Source of the DNA: Chamaecyparis obtusa
Taxonomy: Eukaryota; Streptophyta; Pinopsida; Cupressales; Cupressaceae
Direction of reading: 5' to 3'
Length of the DNA stretch: 64,000 bases
Assembly: GCA_027943335.1 (NCBI GenBank)
Contig: BSBK01005142.1
Coordinates: forward strand, 186,001-250,000
In this document: piece after piece, positions 11,336-25,249 of the stretch
Layout of the letters: every line of letters starts with the position of its first letter
Numbering within the stretch: the first letter of the stretch is position 1
Translations under genes and position numbers: made by a program
The notes under the pieces: generated by a model
Told to the model about the DNA's origin: nothing
The model's input: the letters and a program-made list of their open reading frames with translations, nothing else
Database searches by the model: none

Positions 11336-11379
11336 GACACCTAGGGTAATTTGAGAAGTGACCCTTTCATGACTCAGGT

Positions 11380-14300
11380 GTGAAGAGAAAAACCAAGGTG
11401 GTCAACCTCCTCCCTTGTCAATCATGATGGATCTTCAATAGGTTGTCATTTTCATTTGACCTTATATTCTTCATATGTCCTGTTCCTTGTGCTTCTACCA
11501 ACATGACTATCTAGTATGTCCTCAATCTCCTTGGTAGCTAAAATAGTTGCTGGAACACTCCACTGTGTTGTTCTGATCTCATCTTCAACACCTCCTTCAT
11601 GATACTCTGTCAAATCTAAAATGTTAAACACTGGTGAAATATTCAGCTCATTAGGCAATTCTACCTCATAGGCATTTCCTAAATCATGCTTCTTCAGTAT
11701 CTTACATGGCCCAAATTTCTTCATTTTCAACTTGTTATATGTACCAACTGGAAATCACTCCTTTCACAAATGAACCATGACTTCATCTCCAATCTGGAAT
11801 TCCTTATGTCTTCTTTTCTCATCTGCCTTAGCCTTATACTACGCATTCATCTTGGTAATATGCTTCCTCACCTCCTCATGGATGTTCTTCAAGTGTTCTA
11901 CAAAATCCTCAGTTTCAACACTATTTATCTCTCCTTTATCTATCTTCCTTAACTCTGAAGCATTTCTGGGACTACTTCCATATACAATCTAGAATGGTGA
12001 TTTACCAGTGCTCCTGTTGATAGAATTATTGTATGAAAATTCTACCTGTGGTAAAATCAAATCCCATCCCATTGGCTTATCTCCAACCAAACATCTCAAC
12101 AAATTTCCCAAACTCCTATTCACCACCTCTATCTATCCATCAGTCTGTGGATGATGTGATGAGTTGAACTTCAAATCTATCTTTAATTTCTTCCACAATG
12201 TATGCCAAAAATATCCAACAAACTTAGTGTCCCGATCTGAAACTATACTCTTTGGAAAACCATTTAGTCTCACCACTTCTTTGAAAAATAATTCTGCTAC
12301 ATGAACAACATCATTAGTCTTCTTGCAAGGAATAAAATGTGTCATCTTTGAAAATATGTCAACTATCACAAATATTAAATCATGTCCCTACTGAGTCCTT
12401 GGCAAACCAAGAAAAAAATCCATACTCATATCCTCCCAAGGCTTCTTTGGTATAGGTAATGGCTGATACAACCCTATATTCTACTTTACTCCTTTCGCCA
12501 TCTGACATACTCTGCAACTCTATACAAACTTCTTGACATCTTGCTACAATTGTAGCCAATAATAATTCTCACTAACCAAAGCAAGGGTTTTATCATGACC
12601 AAAATGTCCATCCAATCCTCTACTATGCTTCTCCTTGATGAGATTCTCCCTCATAGAACTCTGTGGAATGCACAACTAGCTCCATTTGAATAGAATATCA
12701 TCTTGAATGATGAAATCCAACTACTTCATTCTATCAAGAGTGACAGGTTCTTTACAAGATTTCCAAGCTTCTCCAAAATCAGGATCCTCTAGATACAAAT
12801 TCTTGAGTTCCTTGAACCCAACCACCTCAATCTGCATTTCTATCAGCAATAGTTGCCTTCTGCTAAGAGCATCTACAACCCTATTAGACTTTCCACTCCT
12901 ATGTTTCAAAACAAATGTATAACTCTGCAAAAACTCAACCCATTTCAAATGCCTTTGATTCAACTTTCTTTGACTATTCAAATATTGCAAAGCTTGATGA
13001 TCAGTATACAAAACAAACTCCTTAGGAAGCATATTGTGTCTCCACTTCTTTAATGCTTGAACTATAGCATAAAATTCTTGATCATAAACAGAATATTTTC
13101 TCTTGGCATCATTTAACTTCTCACTGAAATAAACAATAGGTTTACCTTCTTGGCTCATAACAACTCTTATTGTAGTACCAATAGCATCACAGTCTACTTG
13201 AAACACCTTATTAAAATCTGGAAGTGCTAAAACAGGCTGTTCTATAACTTTCTATTTCAACAGTTTAAAACTCTTATCTGCCCCATTGGTCCACTTGAAC
13301 TCTTTTCTATCCCCTCTCATTGTTCCAGTCAAGGGTCCACAAATATTGCTAAAATTTTTGATAAAATTTCTGTAAAAACTAGCCAAACCATGAAAAGATC
13401 TTACCTTAGTAGCACTCCTTGGAGTAGGCCATTCAAGGAAAGCTTGCACTTTCTCTGGGTCCATTTTTAGATCTTCTGTTGAAACTACAAATCCCAGATA
13501 CATTAACTCCTTCACAAAAATGCACTTCTTCAAATTAATCAACAATTTCTCTTCCCTTAACTTCTCAAACACTATATGAATATGCATCATATGCTCCTCC
13601 AATGTCTTACTAAAGATCAAAATATCATCTAGGTAAACAATGACAAACTTACCTAGAAATTCTTTTAGAACATCATTCATGAGCCGCATGAAAGTTCTTG
13701 GTGCATTGGTTAGCCCAAAGGCATGACTAACCACTCATACAATCTTTGCTTTGTCTTGAAAGTAGTCTTCGATTCATCTCCTTCTCTAATCCGAATCTAG
13801 TGGTATCCACTCTTTAGATCTATCTTTGAAAAATACATAGATCCACTCAAACAGTCCATATTATCATCCATTCATGGTAATGGAAACCTGTACTTGATTG
13901 TGATCTTGTTTATTGCTCTGGAGTCTATACACATCCTCCATTCTCCATTTTTCTTCGATGCTAATACTACTAGTGTAGCACATGGACTCAGGCTCTTCCG
14001 AATCAACCCTTTCTATAACAATTCATGTACTTGTCTATTCAACTTTTCATTTTCTGCTAGTGTCATTCTATTTGCTTCCTTATTTGGCAAGCTGACTCCT
14101 GAAATCAAATCCATCTGATGATTGATCTTCCTTACTGGTGGTAATCCATTAGGTACATTATCAGATACAATATCTTGAAACTCATTCAACAAATCTACCA
14201 CTTCTACAAGTACATCTTCTACTTCCTCTTTACCATCTTGTGAAATTAAAGCAAAACACACATGCTCATGCCTCATACCATCTAGGAAATTTCTTGCATC

Positions 14301-15879
14301 AACAAAAGTTATTCTAGCATTACCACATACCTTTTCCTCTATGTCCTTCATTGGCTTTAGCTTATGTCACACTCCATCCTTTGTCATGGAATAGGTATTC
14401 ACATGACCATCATGTACAACATGCCTATTAAACTACCATGGTCTACCCAAAAACATATGGCATGCATCCATTAGTATGATATCACATAGTACCTCATCAT
14501 GGTATCCACCAATCTTGAAATGTACTAAGCACTACTCACTGACCATGACCTTGTGGTCATCCTACACCCAGGCAATCTGATATGGATGTGTGTGTTTCTC
14601 TCTCTTGAGCTTCAAATTTGTCACCATCTCTTTTGACACCAAATTGTCAGTGCTTCTGCTATCGATAATCACATCATAGCATTTACCTTCACACTTGCAC
14701 TTGGTGTGAAACATGCCTCTTCTTTGCTTAGGTTCATTCTCCCCAGCTAGTAGGACTCTTCTGTTAATTAGTGTTTCTCCTATTTTAGCACCTTCAGAAT
14801 GTGATGATCTTGCATCTTCATCTACATGTGCAACTCTAGCCTGGCCTTCAATTCTCCTATATGTCCTTCCTTGGCATCGAGGACATTCATATGCCCTATG
14901 ACCTTCTTCTCCATAGTGAAAACATGTTCCACAGAAGACTCCTCTTCCAGATCCTTGTCCTCTTCCTCTTCCTCTCTAATCTCTATTATTCTAATCATGG
15001 AAATGATTGGAATTGTTTCCTCTCTGATTTTGACTACTACTAGCCTCATCCTTCTTTTTTAGATCTTCATTTTAGCCTCCATATGACTATCCACCAGATC
15101 TTCCACCATGACCTCTTCCATTTTGTCTGCTCTCAAACTTCTTATTCATCTTTTCCTCTACTTTTAGGGCAAATTGGTATGCCTCTTCAATAATATTCAT
15201 TCAAACCAAATTCAACTCCTCTTGAATGCTCAACCTCAACCCATTAAGGTAACAAGCAACTTTCTCCTTATCAGCTTCTACATGGCCTGTTATGATGAGG
15301 ATTCGATAGAAATCCTCTATATACTCCTTAACAGATCTTTCTGCATGCTTCAAACTTTGTATTTTCTTTACTGAGTCAAGCTCATAATCAACAGGAATGA
15401 ACTGTTACTTTAATTTGTTCACCATTTGATCTCATCTTGTGATTTTCTCCTTTCCTCTTCTATTTCTCTCCAATTGAATCTCTTGCCACTAGATCTTTGC
15501 ATGACCCTTCAGTCTGGCCTTCACAAACTTGACCCTATCAGGATCCTCAATATCTTCATACTTAAAATATTCTTCATATTCATTGATCCAGTCGATCAAT
15601 TCCTCTGGGTTAAGATTTCCTGAAAAATGTAAGAACCTCAATCTTAGGTCTTTTCCTGATCTTGGAAATGGCTTGAAAAAGTCTTTCTTCTTCCTGATTC
15701 ACAATTTTGACTTCTCCTTCAAAATTTCCTTCTTCGGCTTCATCCTTGCTTTCATCTTTGACATTAAGATTCATTCCTCTGTGAATCTCTTCTTGCAATG
15801 CTCACACTTGTCTCTAGAGTGCTCTAACCTCAGGTGTTACACCAGCAACTCTTTTGCCACGTTCCCTTCTTGGAGGCAT
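11380..15879 (-). pseudogene. Chromovirus gag-pol polyprotein, decayed
   Basis: The frame starts at ATG 15879 (MPPRRERGKR). Gag follows, ending in a degenerate zinc knuckle near 14925-14880 (CFHYGEEGHRAYEC; second Cys is Tyr). Next is a retropepsin-like stretch at ~14660 (IIDSRST) with DACHMFLGRPW at ~14450. Reverse transcriptase spans ~14120-13350 with FVIVYLDDIL at 13648-13619. RNase H (13206-~12850) shows VDCDA and YTDHQAL. Integrase (~12610-12050) keeps VDIFSKM and SDRDTKF. A chromodomain-like end lies at ~11545-11390 ([15 protein letters not shown], then EDPSWLTREEV). The order PR-RT-RH-IN-chromodomain defines chromoviruses. TAG stops occur inside IN (after HPQTDG), RT (GYH-IRI) and after LLK, and one base is missing near 13730. 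It cannot encode working enzymes as it stands. Confidence 0.93.
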
Positions 15880-15964
15880 TTTTGCACTGCTCGCTAAACC
15901 CTACCACAGTCTTGGTGCAAACTGCCTCACAGTTGGTGATCTATTTACACACTCAGGAATTTTG

Positions 15965-15976
15965 GCTCTAATACCA
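15965..15976 (-). other. Primer-binding site of the chromovirus
   Basis: The minus strand reads TGGTATTAGAGC, two bases from the end of the 5' LTR. It differs by one base from the usual complement of the initiator tRNA-Met 3' end. This fixes the element's orientation. Confidence 0.9.
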
Positions 15977-15978
15977 CT

Positions 15979-16506
15979 TGATGAAGGGTGCTCCCCTTAA
16001 TACCATAAACACATAACAGAAATAGAGAAACAACAACAATTTGCAAGAATAGAAAATGGGCTTCTTATTATCTCCACAAATGTGGAATTACAAATTTTAG
16101 AATTACAATATGCAAAGCCACATGGGCATTTCCCTTACAATATTTTGTAGGACAAAGCCTCAAATTATTACCTAGAACTACTCTGAACTACTTTGAACTG
16201 CCTAAGACAACACTACAGCCTTCCTTGTATAGGCAATTTTCCATCACCTGGGAAGGTTCCAAAAATTTAGCCATAAAGGCCGACCAAACTTAGAATTATT
16301 TTATTTTTCATTTTATTACATCATAATCGGCTCAAAACATATTTTGAAATCCAAACATAAATTTTGAAGGAAATTTATTTTCTGCTATTTCAGGTGGCCC
16401 AACTTCTGAAGACCATAAGTCATCACTTGTTGACCTAATTGACTATTATGACCTCATTTTGAAAAGGGTGTGAAGTGCTCTACAACACCTAAATAAGAAA
16501 GCTTCA
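15979..16506 (-). repeat. Chromovirus 5' LTR, first part (interrupted)
   Basis: It matches 10480 onward from TGATGAAGGGTGC to AAGAAAGCTTCA, then breaks off into unrelated sequence. The remainder of the LTR resumes at 22883 with the duplicated CTTCA. Confidence 0.95.
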
Positions 16507-17819
16507 TGTTGGTTCCTAGATAGGATTTTACACTCCATGAAACACCAATATACCTATGACTGATATTAAGGAGGGGTTAGTTCCAAATGTGAGAAATCTA
16601 TAGGTAACTGGACCAACTATAGGGACAACACTTCCCTCTTCACTTCTAGCTCTGCAAAACCAAGGCGGGTACACTTGATCCAATAGATATAACTCTATTC
16701 CATACTCAATATTAGATCTTATGATAGATAACAGTGAGAAAGTACTAAATAACAACCTATTATTCATTGGCTCTCCATCACTGGGTAGAATAACTCATAT
16801 AAAGTAGATAAAACTTTTAAAAGACTAGTATTGATTATATGTTTTAGGATTACAAATATTTTGATCATTCCGCACAAAGAAAAGATAGGAAAATACAGGC
16901 CAGTGCCTTATCCATTGGGCAGAATATCAGAAAATAGAATGAATACAAAGATGTTTTGAGAATAATAGGTCTTTAAACATAAATACAAACACCTCAAGTC
17001 TTTCCTACTTCTAGAAAATCCTCAAATAAATTCAGTGAACATGCATCCCACTCTGAGCAATATTTAATCCAACCCTAGATCAGAACTCAAAACCAAATAC
17101 ATACATATAAATCTCTAAAAGACTTAAAGATTCATAGAATAAACATAAAGGAGAGACAAAGATTTGAGATTTGTATTAATTATAACCTTGGTCATTTGTA
17201 TACATCATATTCTAAACAGTGAGCTTGAAAAATAACAGTAGAAACTAATACTTCTTCTCTATTGCTTGATGAGAAATAATATAGAATGTTGCAATCCTCG
17301 ACTGAGGGTTAGGGTTTCAGAGTTTATATCTTTTCAACACCTAAACTCTCAATGCCTAGAATGATCATGGAAAATCTTTTATATACAAGGAAATGCAACA
17401 AGCTACCAATCATTCTAGGGTTTACAAAATTCCTAACCTAAAAACTTTACAACAACCCTATTGGGTTCACAATAAATATATTAATCAAAACTGGTGAGAT
17501 ATTTGTTGATGAACCACCCTGCTTTATGCCTTCAATTGTGTCATCACATTCTTTCAACAAATTTGATTACAATATCTCTGCTATCAACACTGTTATAAAT
17601 GTTTTTCTACATCTCAACAATCTTCATGACTCAAAAAGTAACTATCTTCACTTGTCTCAAGAGGTTGGTAGAGTATTTACTTTTTCTGCATGAGGTATGT
17701 ACTGATACCTCCACCTATTGTACACATCTTCACTTGGGAACTAAAAATCTGCAAACTTAGCTTTCTTGCTAGACAATTGTTCCCATTCGTTCTCTATTTG
17801 ACTGATCTTATGCTGAATT

Positions 17820-20800
17820 TGATCAAACATTTATTTTGCATTCATTAATAGTTTGATGGTGCTAATAAAAGAATAGGTGTCACCTAAGACACCAGTCACT
17901 CTCTCTAATAGAAGTGCATCCATCTCTTCTCTCCACTGATATAATTCTTTCAACTCTCCTCGCTCTATGAGAATAGTTGGTATCAGCTCATAATTTGAAA
18001 GCATCAACTCCCCTTTCAACATACTTGATTTCCTTATGAAATTATCCAAAATAATGTCATATTCTACTATTTTCTTCACAGCTTGGTGCACCAGCTTAAT
18101 CAGTGGATTAGGGTCTTTTTAACCTTTAGACAACAAATGAAATAATTTCACATTTGGAGACCTCTCAATCCACCTTTTCAAAATTGGTGACATCTCAGTC
18201 TTATCTTTATTCAAAGTAGCAAACAAAACATGTAACCTACTAACATGATTGAAGAAAATTGAGGGCTTCAAATCATGTGCAAATTGCATTATTGCATCTA
18301 TTATCTTTTCTTCATACTTCTGGTTTACCAGAGATGTGGCCTTCACATGTTCATCATTCTCCTTTTCCAGTTGCACTCTTATTTCTCTTAATTTATTAGT
18401 TTCCTTAGTTAAATGTTGCTGCTCCCAACTAAATCTTTCATCCATACTTGTCTTTGGGAGTGGTGATGGTGGAAATTCAATAATTGGGTTTGATGAAGAA
18501 GCAACTGCGGGCTTGTCAAATATTGCTAATTGGGGACACCTATGATCCTAGGGTCTAGACAACTTTGCAATCAACTTGTCCTTCTGAATTAACTCAATTT
18601 TAAGATCATTATAGGACTTAAGGACAATTTCAAATTTAGCCCTTGGTTCTTCCTTCTCTTGTGCATCTTTTTCTGCCACCTTGACATTAAATTTGGCAGT
18701 CTCCAAAATAAGGTTTGAAGCTTCTACACCAAAAGTTTCACCTACTCATTGTACTAACAAATTTCCTGCATATTCTGTAGAGAGAGCCTCTCTTTTTCCT
18801 TTGTTCTCTTCCCTCTTAAGGGACCACATCTCCAAGGTAGCATGATCATCTGAGAAAGAAATTCCCATAGTAGCTTGTTGTACCTGTTCTACAGTAGCAA
18901 GAGTCTTTATCTTTCTCTTCCTAACTTGGTCAAATACTATTGCATTAGCAATATCCCACTTTGGTAGAATCAGCACCCCTACAGTATGGACCATAGCCCT
19001 TCCTTCCTCAGGAGTAACCTTTTCAAACTACTTCATTAGTTCACCCTTGGTCTCAGTTTCAATCTTTTTTATATCCCTATCAGGGAATTCCTCCTTTTTC
19101 TTTTCACAAATCTCCTTAAACTAACCTATCTTCATTCTCCACAAAAACTGCAAAAATGCCCTAGTCTTGACAAATTTGTCATCAGCAAGAAATGAATCAC
19201 TAGCCTATTTCAAAATTGGATCAATTTTCTTACCCTCAAATTCATCAACAGTAAGATCCATTGCAACCTCCTTAGGTGCCTCTGGCATTCCTTCTTGTAA
19301 CTCATCATTGGAAACAAAAATGCTTCCCTCACTACTCATCTGTACTAATTGTTTTGCTACCCCATGTTCATCTAATTGGATGGGGGACTGAGAAGGAGAA
19401 AAAGATTCCTCTCCTGGCCTTGATTCTTCTTGTCTCTACCTCTTAGGAGAGGGCTCCTGCATTGCTAGATCATCTATGGGTCTTTTTCCTCTTGAGGTAG
19501 AAGGAAGGTCCTCACCTCTCTATTGTGTTGGCAAAAGGACACTGTAACCACTCCTCTTTTGTAAAGTGTATGTTCCCTTAGGAGTCAATTTTGTGTACCT
19601 TGGTTGACTCAAAATTTGTTTGGCCCTTTTAGGGTCTACCTTACTGACCATAACTTTCTTTTCATTCACTACATGCATGACCCCTTCAAAATGTTCTATA
19701 AGGGCATCCACTTTCCTAGCCTAGGGTTCAAATCCCTTCAGTGGGTCATAAGCCTTATCAAAGTTTCTAATAAAATCTACAGTCTTTTTATATATTACCC
19801 ACTTTTCCTTCTTAATCTCTTGAGTTTGGAGATCAAACTCATTTCTTATTATATCTTTAGGAAAATTAAATTGGTGTTCTATGAGAGCACACCTTACCTT
19901 GTCTTTGAACATTCCTTAAAGGAAACCCTCTATATCTGCACATCTGATGGTAGCTATTGGCATTCTTTATGGTTGCAATACCTAGTTCAAATGTACCCAG
20001 GCTCCCTTAGTGATAACATACTGATGAGCTATTGTGATATCAGGGAAAAAGGTCCCTCTTCCCTTACCAGTAAGGGTTTTTTCTTGCAGGTCACCAATTT
20101 GCCTCAAAATTTCAGCATATCCTATTTTTAGTGGAACTTGGTATGGAAAAATGTATGGTGCCTTTGTGCAACCATATACACTGAAAACTGTGGAAACAAG
20201 ATATAGTATGATGTCACCAAAATTATGGACTATAGTAATATCCTGACAATATTGCTTTGGTCTTATCAACCTTAATAACTCTCTTGGAATCCTTGGATTG
20301 TCAAAAAATAATAAAGCTCTAAGCCTTGAAGTAAAGTCCCCGTCAAATGCAATATAACTAGCCTCAGTTCTATCCCATGAAAGGACTGTAGTCCATAATT
20401 GAACTGGAAGGGTCTCTCCATTCCTCTCTTTAACAATGTTGACTATTAAGTTGAAAAACTACTCACCTTTGTACAAGAACATATGCATGAGCATAGAGTA
20501 CCACCCAAAAGGTCTACTAACCTTCATGTTCTTTATTCCCATCAATCCCTCATGAATCAGGTCAGCTAAGTGAGAGGCAAAATAAAAAATTAGTGCCAGC
20601 TGAGGATGTAGAGACTACACCATCATAAACATATATGGGATTGGCATATGGGTTGCCTCATCATGCCCTAAGATGAAAGTTAAAGACTTGTAATACTCTT
20701 GTGCATGTCTACTAAATAAATCCAACTTGAAGGGCTCTGGTGTACTTGAACTAACAACGCACATTGATCCAATTTGATCTAGAAATTCCTTTGGAGGCCC

Positions 20801-21323
20801 TATTCTCAAATAATCCTTCTGAGCTTCATATACCTTTGTAAATTCAATAAAATCTATCTTTTCCAATCCCACAAAAGGGTCATTCAATGAGAAGACCTCC
20901 CTGATCTCATCCTCTGTGATACTAATTAGGTCTTTCCCATTTATATCCTTAACACATCTAGTCATAGGATCATAACACTTAGCAATTTGAATTAACAACT
21001 TTGCATCCATAAAAAACTCTAGGAACTACCAACTTTCCTATATAAAATTGACATATGTTGCTTGAGGGGGCACATGAATTCCTTTGTGAATATGCTAACT
21101 TAAATAGAATTAGACCTTTATGGTCTTTTCCTACCCTAGCATCCCTCATCCAGTTCCCTCTATCATGGAGTCCATCAACTACAGAGTCCCTAGGGTTTCT
21201 TGGAACTAATTCCTTAGGTCTAGGTGCCCCATTATTTGAATGCGGAAGCAATATCATCAAATCTTCAAAAACTCCCCTGTACTTGTACTCTACTTTCCCA
21301 GACAGGTTCCTCTTTGGCAACAT
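17820..21323 (-). pseudogene. Giant ORF of the nested element, unknown function (~1,165 codons, decayed)
   Basis: The frame starts at ATG 21323 (MLPKRNLSGKVEYKYRGVF). It shifts once near 21008 in a run of A/T, then stays in one frame from 21010 to about 17831 through some fifteen stops, most of them TAG. Reading through them gives continuous protein-like sequence. The N-terminal ~500 residues look globular (AKLLIQIAKCYDP, ITEDEIREVFSLNDP, RPFGWYSMLMH, PYIFPYQVPLKIGYAE). A proline/serine/charged linker follows near 19480-19250. The C-terminal third is rich in Lys, Glu and Leu and likely coiled coil (REIRVQLEKENDEHVKA). No protease, RT, integrase or transposase motif is visible. The N-terminal part faintly resembles plant-transposon proteins of the Transposase_32 kind, from memory only. 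It parallels the ORF at 49416-45797. Confidence 0.7.
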
Positions 21324-21853
21324 TTTAACTAGGGCTTCTTAAAACAATATATAAATACCCAAGAAAACTTTAAATACTATCAACTAATAACATAATTTCT
21401 CTTACAATTTCTTCACAGACTTCAAACAATTCTTGAATTCAAAGATTATGACCTACCAGGCACCTGAAAAACTTTGCGTGATATCACTCCAAAGAATAAT
21501 CCAGCTCACCAAATTGCTTTTGAGAGAGGTAAGGAAAACAATCATCAAATTTGGGGTATATAATGTTGCCAACTGTCTGCAATTCATCTGCACGTAGCTC
21601 ATTAAGTCTGCCATTACTAAAAATTGGCAGCCTCAACACTCATAGGACGCGAGCAATGTCACAGAGCAAAAAATTTGAATTCAGACCATTGATCTTACCC
21701 ACTTTTCAGCGCATCGGATGGTTATCAAAATGACTTCATAAACCTATGTTACTTTTCCCCAAAATAGTTCCCAACCAATGAGAACAACTTAATTTAACCA
21801 TGTGGGAAAAGGATATAACTTAACTTTAACTTGATCAGAGCGGACATGTGTCA

Positions 21854-22690
21854 CCTTGTCGCTGAAGCATGAACATAAAATACAAGCATCTTTCTTGAGT
21901 AGTGTAATGACAACCATAGGATCCTTTCCTAACCTATCACGCTTTACCACCTCCCATAGTGACGACCCCACACTTCCTCCACCTTATCAATAGCTGCCAC
22001 ATTACAAAAAACCAGCAAGTGGGCCTCTTTAATTTTTCTTCCTTGGTACCTATCATCCTGATGACTGCCACATCACAACTCCTCACAACCAATAGAAAGA
22101 GAACACATCAATGTGACCTGGCAACTTAGGGCCCACTATAAAACTCCTCCCTTATAGAGAATCAGACGGTTGTCGCTAAAGCGCAAGCTTACAATGTTGT
22201 CATCTTTCCTTAGCGGTATAACGACAACCATAGGATTACTCAAAACTTTGTGCTTTGAAAAGTCTAACCCCACCTTTACGACATCACTTAAGACAGATGT
22301 TAATCAAAGAAAATGCCATGGGAGAAAGGTTGTCAAAACTCTGCAACATCAGAAAAGACCTCGATCAGATGGTTGTCACTAAAGTGCGATGCTTAAAAGG
22401 CTATCAACTCGGTCCAGCGGTATAACGATAGCTGTAGATGCGATCCATTATTTAATTGCCAACACACCCTTGTTGACGGGCCTACTTGGACAGATGGCAC
22501 TTTTTCACTAAAGCACATGTCAGACATTTTGACAACAAGCGGTCTTGTGGTTTAATGACAGCCACTAGTTTAAAAGGGTGACATACTATTGAAAATTTAA
22601 CCGAAACCTAGGCTTTGAAAGAATTAATTAAAAGTGACCCTATCGGATAACCTAACAGTGTAACATGTGAAGTGGTTATCATTAAAGGGG
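21854..22690. repeat. Array of four to five hairpin units in the 5' leader
   Basis: Related inverted repeats recur at 21854-21915, 22168-22229, 22371-22432 and 22495-22563, with a weaker one near 22640-22690. The clearest unit begins GGTTGTCGCTAAAGCGC and ends AGCGGTATAACGACAACC, so its outer 8 bases pair perfectly and the inner bases partly. Units are often preceded by CAGACGG/CAGATGG and followed by ATAGGAT. Spacing shrinks from about 310 to 125 bp. They lie upstream of the giant ORF in its orientation. Confidence 0.65.
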
Positions 22691-22882
22691 AAAATTTAGC
22701 ACATGGGTATTTGGGACTTTAGTAAGCGCAAAAAGTAATGCTTAAATATAACAATGCTAAGACTAGCTAGGGCTTCCATTAAACTTAGGGTTTTAATCAC
22801 AAAACCTCACAATTAGGTCTAAAAACCCAGATTTTTCAAAACTTTTAGCATGTAGCTGGAAAATTTTAAGATAGTGCTAACA

Positions 22883-23215
22883 CTTCATTCAGCCAAAGTT
22901 TCGACCTTATCCGAGGCCTCTAAAGCCTTCAAAACTGAGTTCAAAGTTTTTGTACCCTACTGCCAATACCAAAAAAATTCAATATCTTCAAAACTAGACT
23001 TGATGTGGCAATGAAACTTTACTGGCAGGCTAATATGACCAAAATGAACCTCAAGGAAAGAAAATAGACCATTCTGAGCTCAAACAAAAAACTTACTAAA
23101 AATAGTAAATTTCCAAAAATAGCAACTTTGCACAAGATAGCCCTTATTGAAAAGAAACCAAAAATCTTTTTGGGTGATGCAAGATTGCTCTTACACCTAG
23201 GATGCTCCTACATCA
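22883..23215 (-). repeat. Chromovirus 5' LTR, second part
   Basis: It starts with the CTTCA duplication and continues CATTCAGCCAAAGTTTCGACC, matching 11010-11335 closely up to GATGCTCCTACATCA. It is followed by CAAAT, the chromovirus target duplication. Confidence 0.95.
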
Positions 23216-23220
23216 CAAAT

Positions 23221-24909
<1,689 letters not shown>

Positions 24910-25154
24910 GATCCTTCTTCACTTAGATTATCTATAGCCTAATTATATATAGAAATTGAAAAGATAGCTATGAAATGATGGTGTAGTATAGTATACCAAA
25001 TTGAAACACTTATGTTATTGTATTCTTCCACCTCAAACTCTTTCCTATTGTGGCATGAAAGAAAGATATTCAAATAATATAGTAGTTTGTAAATCAAAAT
25101 AAAATATCATATATATTATACACAAAATATATCAGAAGTGCATCAAATTTGACC

Positions 25155-25249
25155 AAGCACTACTGGGAGCTAGACCCGGCAACAAATGGACTTGTGATGA
25201 ATTTCACAATAATACATTTGTTGCAGGGTATAAGGTCCCAGTAGTGCTT
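25155..25249. repeat. 95-bp fold-back hairpin, MITE- or miRNA-precursor-like
   Basis: AAGCACTACTGGGA at 25155-25168 is perfectly complementary to 25236-25249. Pairing resumes further in with CAACAAATG (25180-25188) against CATTTGTTG (25215-25223), leaving a loop of about 26 bases. Around 24 of 31 core arm positions pair. The ends read CACTACTGGGA, reminiscent of short CACTA-like TIRs. It lies about 250 bp upstream of the CACTA-1 transposase start. A decayed MITE or a small-RNA precursor are the two readings. Confidence 0.65.

Larger units (their letters stand above)
16507..22882 (-). mobile_element. Nested 6.4-kb element of uncertain class with one giant ORF
   Basis: The boundaries follow from the split LTR. 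The left flank ends CTTCA (16502-16506) and the right flank repeats CTTCA (22883-22887), while the intact LTR has a single copy. The element starts TGTTGGTTCC and ends TAGTGCTAACA, so TG...CA with a 5-bp duplication, as in LTR retrotransposons. However, I could not align its first kilobase with its last, found no tRNA-Met primer site at the right end, and saw no RT, integrase or transposase. It contains a large decayed minus-strand ORF (21323-17820) and a leader with repeated hairpins (~21850-22690). The left ~1.3 kb (16507-17820) has no readable gene. A non-autonomous LTR element that lost one LTR, or a TG...CA element moved by another element's enzymes, would both fit. Confidence 0.85.
10480..23215 (-). 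mobile_element. Ty3/Gypsy chromovirus, complete but decayed, with a nested insertion in its 5' LTR
   Basis: Two LTRs flank a gag-pol region on the minus strand. The 3' LTR is 10480-11335. The 5' LTR is 15979-16506 plus 22888-23215, split by another element (16507-22882). Both ends are TG...CA. The target duplication is CAAAC at 10475-10479 and CAAAT at 23216-23220, one mismatch apart. The homologous site in CACTA-2 (near 54400, CTTCAAATTTGTTAATAG) is empty, which confirms the boundaries. Without the nested element it is about 6.36 kb. LTRs differ at roughly 7-9% of positions over the first ~320 bp (counted by eye), mostly transitions, so it is an old insertion. It interrupts the CACTA-1 transposase gene. 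Confidence 0.95.

Noticed and set aside
16507..17500. 3' LTR of the nested 6.4-kb element
   Set aside because: No similar sequence is seen at the other end (21900-22882), so an LTR cannot be claimed from this window.
17820..21010. Reassigned or read-through TAG codon to explain in-frame TAG stops
   Set aside because: TAA and TGA stops and frameshifts also occur, and the pattern spans unrelated transposons in a plant-like genome. Mutation of CAG fits better.
21834..21845. ATCAGAGCGG as a primer-binding site for the nested element
   Set aside because: Only the ATCAGAGC part matches, it is on the wrong strand for the ORF and about 1 kb from the element end.
21854..22690. CRISPR-like array
   Set aside because: Units are imperfect inverted repeats with variable spacing in eukaryotic transposon DNA. 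There are no uniform spacers and no cas genes.
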